Shown: positions 34,573 to 43,313, numbered from the stretch's first letter. The stretch is 64,000 bases of DNA from Bradyrhizobium erythrophlei (GCF_900142985.1 NZ_LT670849.1:4976501-5040500); one strand, 5' to 3'. Notes: generated by a model from the letters alone, not told the origin. Numbers and translations are program-made.

Positions 34573-37500
34573 TTACGCGACGAGTTCGGTCAGCATCGGC
34601 GCGTTGGCGCGGCCGAACTCGGACACCGGTACGGGCTTGCCGAACAGATAGCCCTGCGCGAGCTCGACCCCGGCGGCGCGCATGTAGTCGAGCTGGTCTT
34701 CGGTCTCGATGCCTTCGACGGTCGTGATGATGCCGAGCCCCTTGGCGAGCGCAAGCGAGGAGGCAACCACCGCCTTGCAGTCGGCGCGAGAGAGAATGCC
34801 GCGGGTGAAGGACTTGTCGATCTTGATCTTGTCGAACGGGAAAATCGTCAGGTAGTTGATCGACGAGAACCCGGTGCCGAAATCGTCGAGCGCGATCGAC
34901 AGGCCGAGGTTCTTCAACTGCCGGATCGTGGTCAGGTGTGCGTCCTGGTTTTCCAGCAGCGACGTCTCGGTGATCTCGAGTTCGAGCCGTTCCGGCTGCA
35001 AGCCGGTCTTCACCAGCGTCGCCAGGATGATCTCGAACAGGTTGCCCTTCTTGAACTGGATTGCCGAGATGTTGACGGCGACTTTGACATGTTCCGGCCA
35101 GTTGGCGGCGTCGGCGCAGGCTTGCAGCAGAATCCACTCACCAAGCGGGACAATGAGGCCGGTGGATTCGGCGAGCGGGATGAAATGGTCCGGCGGGATC
35201 ATGCCCTTGGTCGGATGCCGCCAGCGCACCAGGCACTCGACGCCGGTAAGCTCGCGCGTCTTGATGTCGACCACCGGCTGATAATGCAGCTCGAACTGTC
35301 TCTCGGCGATCGCTTCGCGCAGTTCGCGCTCGGCCGACTGCTGGGTATGGACGATTTCGAGCATCTCGGCGCGGAACAGGCAGTAGTCGTTGCGGCCCGA
35401 TGACTTGACGTTGTAGAGCGCGAGGTCAGCGCGCTTGAGCAGTTCGCCGGGCTCGACGCCGTTCTCCGGCGCCAGCGCGATACCGATCGAGGTGCCGACC
35501 GCGACATCCTGGCCGTTGAGATCGAAGGGAGCGGAAATCGCCTCGAGGATACGAAGCGCGAGCGCCACCGCGCCTTCGCGCTGGTCGGCGCCGCCTTCCT
35601 GGATGATGGCGAATTCGTCGCCGCCGAGCCGCGCCAGCACGTCGGTGTCGCGCACGGTCGATTGCAGGCGGCGCGCCACCTCGCTCAGGAGCTGGTCGCC
35701 GGCCAGATGGCCGAGCGTGTCGTTGACTGCCTTGAAGCGGTCGAGGTCGATCATCATCACGGTGACGCCGCCGCCGTTGCGCTTCAGCCGGCGGCTCGCT
35801 TCGTCGAGGCGGGCGTTGAACTCGGCGCGATTGGCAAGCCCGGTCAGCACGTCGTGCCGCGCCAGGTGCACGATCTCGGCTTCGGCGCGGCGCCGCTCGG
35901 TGATGTCCTCGATCAGCGTGACCCAGCCACCGCCGGCCATCGGCTGGCGCGTCAGCATCACGAACTTGCCGTTCCGCAGTTCGTCGATCCTGGAGGCGTC
36001 GGGCGGCAGTGCGAGCAGTTCCTTTACCCTGGCCGTGACCACGGGATCGTCAGGCGTTCGCCGCATGTCTGTCGAGACCCGGCTGGTGAGAATCTCGTGC
36101 AGCGGCGTTCCAACCTTCAAAAGATGTGCCGGCATGTCCAAGAGTTCGACGTAGCGGTCGTTCCAGACCGTCAGGCGCTTCTCGCCGTCGAACATGCACA
36201 GGCCCTGCGCCATATTGTCGAGCGCGGTCGAGAAGCGCGTGTTGATCACCTCGAGCTCCGCGGCCTTTTCGGCCAGCAGCTTTTCGTTCTGCTTTTCGGC
36301 GGTGACGTCTTCGTGCGTGGTCAGCCAGCCGCCATTGGTCATCGGCTGCCGCTTGATCGAAATATAGCGGCCGTCGGCGATCCTCTGAATCTCGGCCGCC
36401 TGTTTCACGTTGACCTGGATATAGTCGTCCATGTTGGTGGCAAAGCCGGTGCCGTTGTCCTCGCGCGCCTGCAGGATGTCACGCAGCGCCGTGCCAGGCT
36501 TCACCTGATCTTCGCTCAGATGGTAGAGCGCGGCATATCGGGCGTTGGCGACCACGACGCGCTTGTCCGGGCCGAACAGGCAAAGCCCGTGCGACATGTG
36601 GCGAAGTGCTGCCGTAAAGCGCGAATTGGTCTCTTCGAGTTCGGCGGCCTTCTCCTCGATGAGTTTGGCCTGGGCGCGCTGCGCAGTGACGTCCTCATGG
36701 ATACCGACCCAGCCGCCGCCCGCAATCGCGGTCTTGACGATCGCGATGATCCGTCCGTCGGCGAGGTAGTTGGTCGCAAGGCTCTTGCCGGTTTGCTCAA
36801 GCTCGCGTCGGAATCTGTCGACGAAGGTCTCGACATCGAAGCCGCGCTTGCCGTTCTCGGCGGAGAACTGCACGACGTCGTAGATGCTCGCGCCGTGTTT
36901 CACGAGGCCAGGCGGCATCCGGTAGATCTGTTCGTAGCGCTCGTTCCACACCGTCAGCCGCCCATCGGCGTCGAACATCGCAAGGCCGCTCGACATGTTG
37001 GTCAGCGCCGCATCGAAGCGGACGTTCTGCCGCGAGATCTCCTCGTTGAGCTGCCGCAGCGCCTGCTGGCTGCGGCTGAGCCGGATCTGGTAGCGGACGG
37101 CAAATCCGATGGCGATCAGGACCAGGAGCGTGACGACCGAGGCGACGATGCGATAGGCCGTGCGATGCTGGCGGTATTCGCTCAGGATGGAGTCTTCGGA
37201 CAGGCCGATCGTGAAGATCAGCGGGAAGCGATCCGAGGTGCGGTAGGTGATCAGCCGGATGATGCCGTCGATATTGCCGATGCCCCAATAGTGGCCGGAG
37301 GCGGACTTTGCCAGTTCGCTAGACAACATCTGCCGGCCCGGCTTGGTGCCGATGAGGTTGGCCGAGTATCCCTTGGCCGCAAGGACGACGCCGGCCGTGC
37401 TGCGCATCGAGATGCCGCCATTGCTGCCGAGATCGGCGGCGCTGTAGAAGCGATCGATGAAGTTGGGGCTGATCGAGAGCGTGATGAGACCGGCCGTCGA

Positions 37501-38022
37501 GCCGTCCGGATTCCGCAACCGGCGCAACAGAACGATAGACATCCGTTTGGTGGTTCGCCCCACGACCGGATCGCTGATCATCAGTTCGTCGTCAGTGGCC
37601 TGCAACGCCTTGGCGACGTGCGGGCGGTCGCCGAGATAAGGCGGATCACCGCGGGTCGGCAGCGTCGTGGCCTTGGTGTAGCCGTCGGCGCCGATCAGGG
37701 TCAGCAGTATCGCGTCCCCGCTGATCAGCGCGCTCTGTTCGGCCCATTTAGGCAGATCGAAGTGGGCGGGGTCGTCCTCGTAGCTCTTGCGCAGGAGCAG
37801 CAACGTGCGGTCGAAGCGGGCGATGGTGTCCACGGTGCTGTGCTCAAACAGCCGCGCCAGGCTGTCGGACTGCTTGAGTGCTTCCTCCACCGCCTTCTCA
37901 TGCTCGACGGAAGAGATGTAGGCGACGACGAACCAGCTCGCGGCGATCAGCACGAGGCCGGCAATAGCCGCCGGCTGCAGGAAAGCCCGCATCCAGAGCA
38001 GCCATTTGCCGCGCGCTATCAT
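34573..38022 (-). CDS. dCACHE-like / triple PAS / GGDEF-EAL cyclic-di-GMP enzyme
   Basis: 1149 residues. An N-terminal helix (AAIAGLVLIAASWFVVAYI), a periplasmic double-CACHE-like sensor (about 40-280), a second helix (IVASVVTLLVLIAIGFAV), then three PAS-like repeats each with a GLxxFD/GxxxRLxVWNxRY core (RFDAALTNMSSGLAMFDADG; RFTAALRHMSHGLCLFGPDK; RFSTALDNMAQGLCMFDGEK). The GGDEF domain has an intact GGDEF motif at 800-804 and the EAL domain an ECL variant with E929, DDFGTG and a normal metal-site context, so both cyclase and phosphodiesterase activities are possible. ATG 38022 has GAGG upstream. Confidence 0.92.
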   Translation of the reverse strand: MIARGKWLLWMRAFLQPAAIAGLVLIAASWFVVAYISSVEHEKAVEEALKQSDSLARLFEHSTVDTIARFDRTLLLLRKSYEDDPAHFDLPKWAEQSALISGDAILLTLIGADGYTKATTLPTRGDPPYLGDRPHVAKALQATDDELMISDPVVGRTTKRMSIVLLRRLRNPDGSTAGLITLSISPNFIDRFYSAADLGSNGGISMRSTAGVVLAAKGYSANLIGTKPGRQMLSSELAKSASGHYWGIGNIDGIIRLITYRTSDRFPLIFTIGLSEDSILSEYRQHRTAYRIVASVVTLLVLIAIGFAVRYQIRLSRSQQALRQLNEEISRQNVRFDAALTNMSSGLAMFDADGRLTVWNERYEQIYRMPPGLVKHGASIYDVVQFSAENGKRGFDVETFVDRFRRELEQTGKSLATNYLADGRIIAIVKTAIAGGGWVGIHEDVTAQRAQAKLIEEKAAELEETNSRFTAALRHMSHGLCLFGPDKRVVVANARYAALYHLSEDQVKPGTALRDILQAREDNGTGFATNMDDYIQVNVKQAAEIQRIADGRYISIKRQPMTNGGWLTTHEDVTAEKQNEKLLAEKAAELEVINTRFSTALDNMAQGLCMFDGEKRLTVWNDRYVELLDMPAHLLKVGTPLHEILTSRVSTDMRRTPDDPVVTARVKELLALPPDASRIDELRNGKFVMLTRQPMAGGGWVTLIEDITERRRAEAEIVHLARHDVLTGLANRAEFNARLDEASRRLKRNGGGVTVMMIDLDRFKAVNDTLGHLAGDQLLSEVARRLQSTVRDTDVLARLGGDEFAIIQEGGADQREGAVALALRILEAISAPFDLNGQDVAVGTSIGIALAPENGVEPGELLKRADLALYNVKSSGRNDYCLFRAEMLEIVHTQQSAERELREAIAERQFELHYQPVVDIKTRELTGVECLVRWRHPTKGMIPPDHFIPLAESTGLIVPLGEWILLQACADAANWPEHVKVAVNISAIQFKKGNLFEIILATLVKTGLQPERLELEITETSLLENQDAHLTTIRQLKNLGLSIALDDFGTGFSSINYLTIFPFDKIKIDKSFTRGILSRADCKAVVASSLALAKGLGIITTVEGIETEDQLDYMRAAGVELAQGYLFGKPVPVSEFGRANAPMLTELVA

Positions 38023-38083
38023 TTTCGATAGGCCTCGAAGAAAAAATGCCAAAAAACGAAAGCGTGTTATCGCCTCCTGCGGC

Positions 38084-38188
38084 TTAAACCGCGGTTACAC
38101 GGGCATCTTTCCGAAAGGCGTGGTTAAGGGCGATCAAACCTGTGAGCCCCAGAAAGCCCGCATTTACCACGCGCATCCCGCGAGGCAT
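38084..38188 (-). CDS. Possible small hydrophobic protein
   Basis: 34 residues from ATG 38188 (GGGGGAC just upstream), or 45 from ATG 38221. Sequence MPRGMRVVNAGFLGLTGLIALNHAF contains one short hydrophobic helix. It lies directly downstream of the zinc-ribbon gene on the same strand with no other explanation for the open frame. Not recognised; could be chance. Confidence 0.35.
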   Translation of the reverse strand: MPRGMRVVNAGFLGLTGLIALNHAFRKDARVTAV

Positions 38189-38232
38189 GCGTCCCCCGCG
38201 GGGCTTGCTGCTGCGCAGCATCCGGCGCCAGC

Positions 38233-38499
38233 TCAGTACTGGCTGCGGTCCATCACCGGCACCGGCGCGCCTTCCTGCGCGATCGCCGCCGCCTTGCGGG
38301 CATCCTCGATCGCGTATCGCACTTCCTTGGCGTTCAGGAGCGCCTTGCGGACATTGCGGTCTTCGACGGTCGGATCGAAGGTGATCAGGCGGTTGCAGTG
38401 GGGGCAGTTGGTCTGAAAGTTGGGGCGAATTCGTTGCGCTCGCTCGCGGAAGACCTGCGAGCATTTCGTGCATTTGATCTTGACCTTTTCGTCGACCAT
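38233..38499 (-). CDS. Zinc-ribbon protein (MJ0042-type N-terminus)
   Basis: 88 residues. An N-terminal ribbon with CTKC (10-13) and CPHC (about 32-35) in the pattern IKCTKCSQVFRERAQRIRPNFQTNCPHCNRLITFD resembles the MJ0042 zinc-ribbon family, followed by a helical region (DRNVRKALLNAKEVRYAIEDARKAAAIAQ). AGGGG precedes ATG 38499 by 6 bp. Located between the c-di-GMP enzyme and the PilZ gene, which suggests but does not prove a regulatory role. Confidence 0.8.
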   Translation of the reverse strand: MVDEKVKIKCTKCSQVFRERAQRIRPNFQTNCPHCNRLITFDPTVEDRNVRKALLNAKEVRYAIEDARKAAAIAQEGAPVPVMDRSQY

Positions 38500-38720
38500 G
38501 AATGCCCCTGTCGAGAGATGCCGGAAGATGTCGAAAGATGTCCATACAGGCGGGGGTTTAAAACCACCTTCGGACCTTTGCTAAAACTTGAACGACAGGT
38601 GAGGTGATCGCTTGAGGCGGCGTGGTTCGTTTTGATTCAAATTACCACGCTTAAGGTTTCCGGAACGCGCCGATCGGCACTTAATAATGCTGTAACCGGG
38701 TATGGCAGAGGGTGTCGCTG

Positions 38721-38981
38721 ATGGTGCCGGATACCAAACCAAAACGACTTTATCAGCGCGTGCGGCCGACCAGCGGCGAGGCGGCGAAGGCGCAGATCAT
38801 CGTTGGCCCGAAAGTGCCGGTGGTGACATGCCGGCTGGTCGACTATTCGCCGGGCGGCGCGTGTGTCGAGATCTTTCCGATGGTGCCGGTGCCGGACCGG
38901 TTCGAATTGCTGCATGGCCGGGTGAGAAAGAAATGCCGCGTCGCCTGGCGGCGCGGCGTCCGAATTGGGGTGGCGTTCTAG
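38721..38981 (+). CDS. PilZ-domain protein (c-di-GMP receptor)
   Basis: 86 residues, a single PilZ domain. Both ligand motifs are present: R9-x3-R13 (KRLYQRVRP) and D41-x-S-x2-G46 (DYSPGGACVE), so binding of cyclic di-GMP is likely. C-terminal strands (KCRVAWRRGVRIGVAF) complete the barrel. ATG 38721 has AGAGGG about 8 bp upstream; GTG 38712 is an alternative. Its location next to a GGDEF-EAL gene is consistent with a local signalling pair. It is free-standing, so it must act on another protein. Confidence 0.82.
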   Translation: MVPDTKPKRLYQRVRPTSGEAAKAQIIVGPKVPVVTCRLVDYSPGGACVEIFPMVPVPDRFELLHGRVRKKCRVAWRRGVRIGVAF

Positions 38982-39189
38982 CGCTCCGTTTCTAGCATCG
39001 CCGCCCTTCTCAGCGGCCAGCGCGGCGACGGCGGGATCGGGCCGCCAAGCCCCGTGACAAAGGCCCCGTGACATCTTTGCGAACCCGCCTCCAGGCGCCT
39101 TTCGAAGCATTGCGGGGCCCGCTGCGGCCCGATATTGATACCCCCATTAAATACCGCAGCCGGACTGTCTACCCGGCCTCCTTTCGGTG

Positions 39190-39209
39190 CCGGCATCTGA
39201 CGATGCCGG
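39190..39209 (+). promoter_or_regulatory. Perfect hairpin before the coiled-coil gene
   Basis: CCGGCATC and GATGCCGG form an 8-bp perfect stem with a TGAC loop, 30 bp before the ATG at 39240. No T-run follows, so it may be a leader structure affecting translation or transcript stability, or a terminator of the PilZ transcript. Confidence 0.45.
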
Positions 39210-39239
39210 GTTGTGTCATTTGATTTTTGGGGATTTGCG

Positions 39240-40652
39240 ATGTGGGGTCTCCTGGCGTGGCTCGCGCTGCTGGCCGCAACCGTGGCGCTCGCAGCCGTGG
39301 CGTTTCATTTCGACCCGACCTCCATCCCGGCCGCCTTCCAGGCCTTCTCGCCAACACAGCAGATCGTGGCCATCCTGATCGCGCTGGTTGCGGCGGCCCT
39401 GATTGCCTCGACGCTGTACCAGGCCTGGCGCGTGGCGGGCGAAGCCGAAAGCGCGCGGGCGCTGTGTGAGGGCGTGGTGAGCGCGAAGGGCGCGCTGGCA
39501 GCGGCCAAGGCGTCGCAAAAGGATTTCGACGCCGCTGTCTCCCATCTCTCCACCAGCGATCCGGAGGATGCATTTTCTTCGATCCACAAGCAGCTTTCGG
39601 AGTCCGAGGCGCGGCTTGCCTTGCAGCGCGGCCGCAACGAAGCTACCGACATGAAGGAGCGGCTAGAAGAGGTGCGCCGGCGTCAGCAGGCCCTGCGTGA
39701 GCAGATCGGCGAGGTCGCCGAACGGCGCCGCACCATCGAGCCGGTGTTCGAGGAGTTGAAGGACCGCCAGCGCCAGCTCGCGCGCTCGCTCGACAAGATC
39801 GAGACCGACGACAACAACAACAACTTCATCGATCTCCTGAAGGAGTTCGACATCAAGACAGGCCCGATCCAGTTGCGGCATCAGGCCTTGCAGGACGCCT
39901 TCGCGCTGCTGACCCGCCTCAAGGAAGGGATTGCGACCTCGCAAGGCGAACTGGTGCGGTTGCAGGCGCCGGCGACCGGCGTCAAGACGCTGCTCGCCGA
40001 CGTTCAGGTCGCGCGCGATCAACTGGTGAAGGCGATCGAGGGGCTGGAGACGACGGCCGAGGGTGAAGCGCTCTCCGCGCGCGTCGGCACGCTCGATTCG
40101 GGGAAGAGGGACGCCGAGCAACGCATCGCGCGGCTGGAACAGTCCTTCGCGGTGCTCGATGCGGTCCGGCGCGACATGGCCGAATTCAAGAAGCGCCAGG
40201 AAGATCTCGCGGCGGCCTTTGCTGAGGTCGAAACCGATGCCGACGGCAAGAGCCTGAACGCGCGCCTTGAGGAACTGGATCAGTTCTCGGCGCAAACGCG
40301 AGGCCGCCTGCGCGCCTTGCAGGAAATACTAACGACGCTCAACCGTTACCGGAAAGACCTCATTCATTCGCAGAACGAAATGTCGCCGCTGCGCGCGCCG
40401 GGCGAGGGCGTCCATGCCGTGATTGAAGAGCTGGACAAGCGGCAGGCCGAAATCGCGGCGGTGCTCGACGAGATGGAAACCAGCGGCAACCAGACCCTAG
40501 GCGCGCGCGTCGCCGGCTTTGCCGACAACAAGCGTTCGGCTGAACAGCGGATTGCGGAAGTGCACCGGCTTTTCGCGCAACTGGAATCGATCCGCGACGA
40601 GATCGCGACCGCCTTCGCCGATCTGAACAGCTCGTTCAAGAAGTTCGTGTGA
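39240..40652 (+). CDS. Membrane-anchored coiled-coil protein with internal duplication
   Basis: 470 residues. Two N-terminal membrane helices (LLAWLALLAATVALAAVAFHF; IVAILIALVAAALIASTLY) are followed by about 400 residues of coiled coil. Within it a block of about 143 residues is duplicated: an ET motif recurs near 188, 270, 331 and 413 with spacings 82, 61 and 82, and VRLQAPATGVKTLL aligns with SPLRAPGEGVHAVI, LDSGKRDAEQRIARL with FADNKRSAEQRIAEV. The organisation resembles tethering or structural proteins such as those of MotB/MotD- or apolipoprotein-like helices. No enzyme motif. Function unknown. GGGGA precedes ATG 39240. Confidence 0.75.
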   Translation: MWGLLAWLALLAATVALAAVAFHFDPTSIPAAFQAFSPTQQIVAILIALVAAALIASTLYQAWRVAGEAESARALCEGVVSAKGALAAAKASQKDFDAAVSHLSTSDPEDAFSSIHKQLSESEARLALQRGRNEATDMKERLEEVRRRQQALREQIGEVAERRRTIEPVFEELKDRQRQLARSLDKIETDDNNNNFIDLLKEFDIKTGPIQLRHQALQDAFALLTRLKEGIATSQGELVRLQAPATGVKTLLADVQVARDQLVKAIEGLETTAEGEALSARVGTLDSGKRDAEQRIARLEQSFAVLDAVRRDMAEFKKRQEDLAAAFAEVETDADGKSLNARLEELDQFSAQTRGRLRALQEILTTLNRYRKDLIHSQNEMSPLRAPGEGVHAVIEELDKRQAEIAAVLDEMETSGNQTLGARVAGFADNKRSAEQRIAEVHRLFAQLESIRDEIATAFADLNSSFKKFV

Positions 40653-40910
40653 AGCGTTGGTTCGGCCTGTGTTTTCGCCGGCCTGTCTTTTGGCCAGCTT
40701 GTCGAGGCCGGGTGGGGCCGGGTTGCCCTGATGGCGAGACCCTGATTGCCGGGCAGCCTCCTGGCCAACCCTGGCGGCCAAGTCTGGCCGGCTCGGTCCG
40801 CTTTTTCGGCCCGCTTGTAGCTTTAGCGCAACACCCGGATCTTCTGGGTCCTGCCCTGAATCTGTGGCCCAAAGGCCACGTCCGTGCCGCGCCTGATGTG
40901 AGGGTGTGAC
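40653..40910. other. Intergenic GC-rich stretch without recognised gene
   Basis: 258 bp rich in GGCC blocks, including a small hairpin GTGGCC-CAAA-GGCCAC at 40864-40879 near the right end. I see no coding signal beyond open frames expected by chance. Confidence 0.4.
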
Positions 40911-41012
40911 CTAGAAGCCGAGCAGCGCGAGGCCAACCCAGCTGAAAGCGAACAATCCGCAGGCGCCGACGGCGACCGAGGCGAAGGTGGTTATCAACTT
41001 AGTGACCGGCAT
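40911..41012 (-). CDS. Tiny single-helix membrane protein
   Basis: 33 residues, mostly hydrophobic: LITTFASVAVGACGLFAFSW followed by VGLALLGF. AGGTG lies 6 bp before ATG 41012. Such tiny single-helix proteins are often missed by gene finders; without conservation data it remains a candidate. It may be co-located with nothing; the flanks on this strand are empty. Confidence 0.45.
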   Translation of the reverse strand: MPVTKLITTFASVAVGACGLFAFSWVGLALLGF

Positions 41013-41386
41013 GACGCACCTGTATTCGAAAGACGGGAAGCACTGTGTCCTGCGATGTCAGCGCAATGATGGCGAGAAAATGCTCGCGCCAAATAACCGC
41101 TCGTTGTGGTAGTGCTGCAACATCATCCTCATCTTGCCCGCAAAAACCCGTAATCCGACGGCGTAGTGGGCGAATCAAAACTGGTGTTTGGTTTTTCAAA
41201 GTTCGCAATTTCGTCCCGGCGTTGCCGCGTTTTGCAACTTGTGTAATAGCCGGCAGCAGCAAGTGGGGCGCTGAGGAATCTAAAGGGTCTGGTGTTGCTA
41301 TCGATCTGAAGTCCTTCAGCTAAGCCGCGGGTCGCGGGCGAAGCAGGGGATTTGAGACCGGTAGCCGCGCCGCGGGGGACCGAAGA
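41013..41386. other. Intergenic region without recognised gene
   Basis: 374 bp, more AT-rich than the flanks (for example GTGTTTGGTTTTTCAAAG), which suits promoters for the tiny gene on the left and the gene at 41387. Overlapping open frames show no convincing protein features. Confidence 0.35.
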
Positions 41387-41992
41387 ATGTTTCATTTGGA
41401 CTATGGCGTGCGGGTCTTGCTGGCGGCCGTGGCCGCCGCCGCATCCATTGCGCTGTCGGTCGTATGGCTTCTCTCCGGCGGATCGTCGCCGGATTTGGCG
41501 CGCGATTATGAAGACTGTGTCGAACGGATGCAGGCGCAGGGTCTGCCGGACGAGGAATTGAACAGCGCGTTGTCCGGCTGCGGCGCGCGGTTTGCGGGAC
41601 GGCGCAAACCGGAGGGCGGCTACAGCTATTACGACTTCATGCAGGACCGGAAGTTCGACATCGCAGGACCCAACCCGACCGGCGAAGAACGCAAGGCGAT
41701 CGATCGCGAATACATCACCTATCTCGAGGGCCAGCGCCGCGAGGCGATTTCGGAGGCGCTCGCCAAGCAGCAGAACGACAAGCTGCGCGCCGACATCGAG
41801 ACCGCGCGCCAGCCGGCCGGCGCGCCGCTGTCGCTGACGCCGGGGGGCGTTGTGCCCTTGCCGGTGCCGCGGCGGGTGGCCGAGCAGCGCGGCAGGGCGC
41901 AGCGCTGCTCCGAGGACACGTTGTTCTGCACGATCTCGAAGCTGTCGAGCGCGGTGAAGGACGCCTTTGCTTCGTCGAAGGGACGGAATTGA
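41387..41992 (+). CDS. Membrane-anchored hypothetical protein
   Basis: 201 residues. One N-terminal membrane helix (VLLAAVAAAASIALSVVWLLSGG) then a soluble domain with paired cysteines (YEDCVERM, LSGCGAR and, near the C-terminus, RCSEDTLFC), which suggests a periplasmic location and disulfides. A charged segment (EYITYLEGQRREAISEALAKQQNDKL) is helical. Not recognised as a named family, but the composition and helix-linker layout match rhizobial conserved hypotheticals. Followed by a strong hairpin at 42014. Confidence 0.7.
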   Translation: MFHLDYGVRVLLAAVAAAASIALSVVWLLSGGSSPDLARDYEDCVERMQAQGLPDEELNSALSGCGARFAGRRKPEGGYSYYDFMQDRKFDIAGPNPTGEERKAIDREYITYLEGQRREAISEALAKQQNDKLRADIETARQPAGAPLSLTPGGVVPLPVPRRVAEQRGRAQRCSEDTLFCTISKLSSAVKDAFASSKGRN

Positions 41993-42013
41993 GCTGCCTC
42001 GCCCCGCAAGCAC

Positions 42014-42050
42014 TCTCTTATCCCTCCCCACAAGGGGGAGGGATAAGAGA
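42014..42050. terminator. Strong bidirectional hairpin between convergent genes
   Basis: A perfect 16-bp stem (42014-42029 with 42035-42050; TCTCTTATCCCTCCCC and its complement) encloses a 5-nt loop. It lies 22 bp after one stop and 6 bp before the other stop of convergent genes, so it can terminate both. The CCCTCCCCACAAGGGGGAGGG core resembles a repeat seen many times in Bradyrhizobium intergenic regions. Confidence 0.7.
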
Positions 42051-42055
42051 AGCCC

Positions 42056-42424
42056 TCAATGCCTGCGATCGCCGCTGAGCTCGCGGATCAACTCGATCGG
42101 ATAAAACGGCTTGGCGAAGAACGTCACGCCATCGGGCAGCGCACGCGCCGGCGGCCGCCCGGACATCACGATCACCCGGAGCGACGGATTGACCTGCCGC
42201 GCGCTTTCGACAAGTTCGAGGCCGGTCATCGCGCCGACGAGCGTAACGTCGGTGACAAGCAGCGCGGGATGCCGGTTCTTCAATGCGAGCTCCGCGGTCT
42301 GCGCATCCTCGCATTGAATGACGTCGTAGTCGGTTTCTTCCAGCAGCATCGCGATCATTTCGCGCTGGATCGGGTCGTCCTCGACCACCAAAGCGACCGG
42401 GCGGAAAGGTCTTGATTGTCCCAT
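42056..42424 (-). CDS. Single-domain response regulator (receiver)
   Basis: 122 residues, a CheY-like receiver without output domain. Acidic pocket E15-D16-D17, phospho-acceptor D59 (LLVTDV), S88 and K105 (FFAKPF) are all in place. GGAGGAG precedes ATG 42424; two upstream ATG codons (42442, 42451) are less likely. No cognate kinase is nearby, so it is an orphan regulator that presumably acts by protein contact. Confidence 0.88.
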   Translation of the reverse strand: MGQSRPFRPVALVVEDDPIQREMIAMLLEETDYDVIQCEDAQTAELALKNRHPALLVTDVTLVGAMTGLELVESARQVNPSLRVIVMSGRPPARALPDGVTFFAKPFYPIELIRELSGDRRH

Positions 42425-42946
42425 CGTCCGCTCCTCCATTGCCATTTCCAATTTTCAGCTCTTTTGCGCCTCGCCTCGTTCCTCCGTTACCAACCCAGGT
42501 TAAAGCCGCGAAGGCGCGGATAGTTGCGCGCGGAAGCCGCTGAAAAATCGAGCAGTTCCCGAAGAAGGAACTGCCGTTTGTAACTTTGGCCTTTTGAGAG
42601 AATGTGCGATCAGGCGGACGGCGAAGTCGCGGCGTCCCGATATCTCGACGCTGATATCAAGTCGGTGGATCGATCGGCCGATCATGGTGACAAAAAGCCA
42701 GATCACCAAGGAGACCACGAAGGAAGCCGTTAAAGACAATCGCGCAGGGAATGCCGGACCGTTGCGGCCAACCTGTGGTGACTATGCTCGTATGCTCTTT
42801 CATTCGCATACGAGGCTGCCGGTGCGTCGCGCACCGGCATTCCCTGTGCCCTCTGTTCCCGGAGGACGATGGGCAACGCGTGGCGGGAAGCCGTTTTCCT
42901 GCCACCAATCACGGCCGATGAAGCCACCAGTTTTATTGATTTTATT
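42425..42946. other. Long intergenic region containing a palindromic element
   Basis: 522 bp with no convincing gene. The right half holds the structured element described at 42745-42846. Open frames across it, on both strands, contain the translated palindrome and are not believable proteins. Confidence 0.5.
42745..42846. repeat. Compound palindromic intergenic element
   Basis: Outer arms CAGGGAATGCCGG (42745-42757) and CCGGCATTCCCTG (42834-42846) are perfectly complementary. Inside are two further hairpins: CTCGTATGC (42787-42795) with GCATACGAG (42806-42814), and GCCGGTGCG (42818-42826) with CGCACCGGC (42830-42838). The last shares bases with the outer arm, so alternative folds compete. 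From memory, close relatives of this GGGAATGCCGG...GGTGACTATGCTCGT element are common in Bradyrhizobium genomes and are often mis-annotated as short genes. Confidence 0.75.
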
Positions 42947-43180
42947 TCAGCGATGGTCCGGTCGTCGTACGGCTTTCGAGGTCTCGCCGTAGGTCATCCT
43001 GTTGTAGGCATTACCCCAGCCCCGGATGTCGGTCTCGCTCAGCTGATGAAAGGTGTCGTTGTCCGCGTTGCCCTTCCCAAAGGCAGGGTCGCGCGGCGGG
43101 ATGCTCGGATCGTAGGTTTGCGCAATGGCGCCTGCCGTCAATGCGGACGCAAACACTGCTGCCAAAAGAAATGTTCTCAT
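42947..43180 (-). CDS. Small exported hypothetical protein
   Basis: 77 residues: signal peptide MRTFLLAAVFASALTAGAIAQ, then a polar segment TYDPSIPPRDPAFGKGNADNDTFHQLSETDIRGWGNAYNRMTYG with no cysteines. Unrecognised. AGAGGCG just before ATG 43180 and the signal peptide together decide the start; the upstream frame to 43243 is rejected. Located 133 bp beyond the BamA-like gene's stop on the same strand. Confidence 0.65.
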   Translation of the reverse strand: MRTFLLAAVFASALTAGAIAQTYDPSIPPRDPAFGKGNADNDTFHQLSETDIRGWGNAYNRMTYGETSKAVRRPDHR

Positions 43181-43313
43181 GATCGCCTCTCGGATTTTCC
43201 GTTGCCAGAATTCGTCAACGGATACGTGTCTTCGCACTTTCACTTGAGGTGTTCTGGCGAGGCTTCAAGAGGTCTCATGTCCGTCGACGATCACGAACTC
43301 GGGAAGGCGGCGC

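Noticed and set aside
35662..38031. 789-residue open frame antisense to the GGDEF-EAL gene
   Set aside because: The opposite strand has unmistakable GGDEF, EAL and PAS motifs; the antisense frame has none.
40864..40879. GTGGCC-CAAA-GGCCAC hairpin as an intrinsic terminator
   Set aside because: Only six pairs and no T-run on either strand; listed only as a feature of the gap.
42594..42992. 132-residue frame through the intergenic palindrome
   Set aside because: The translated palindrome and lack of a ribosome site show a repeat, not a protein.
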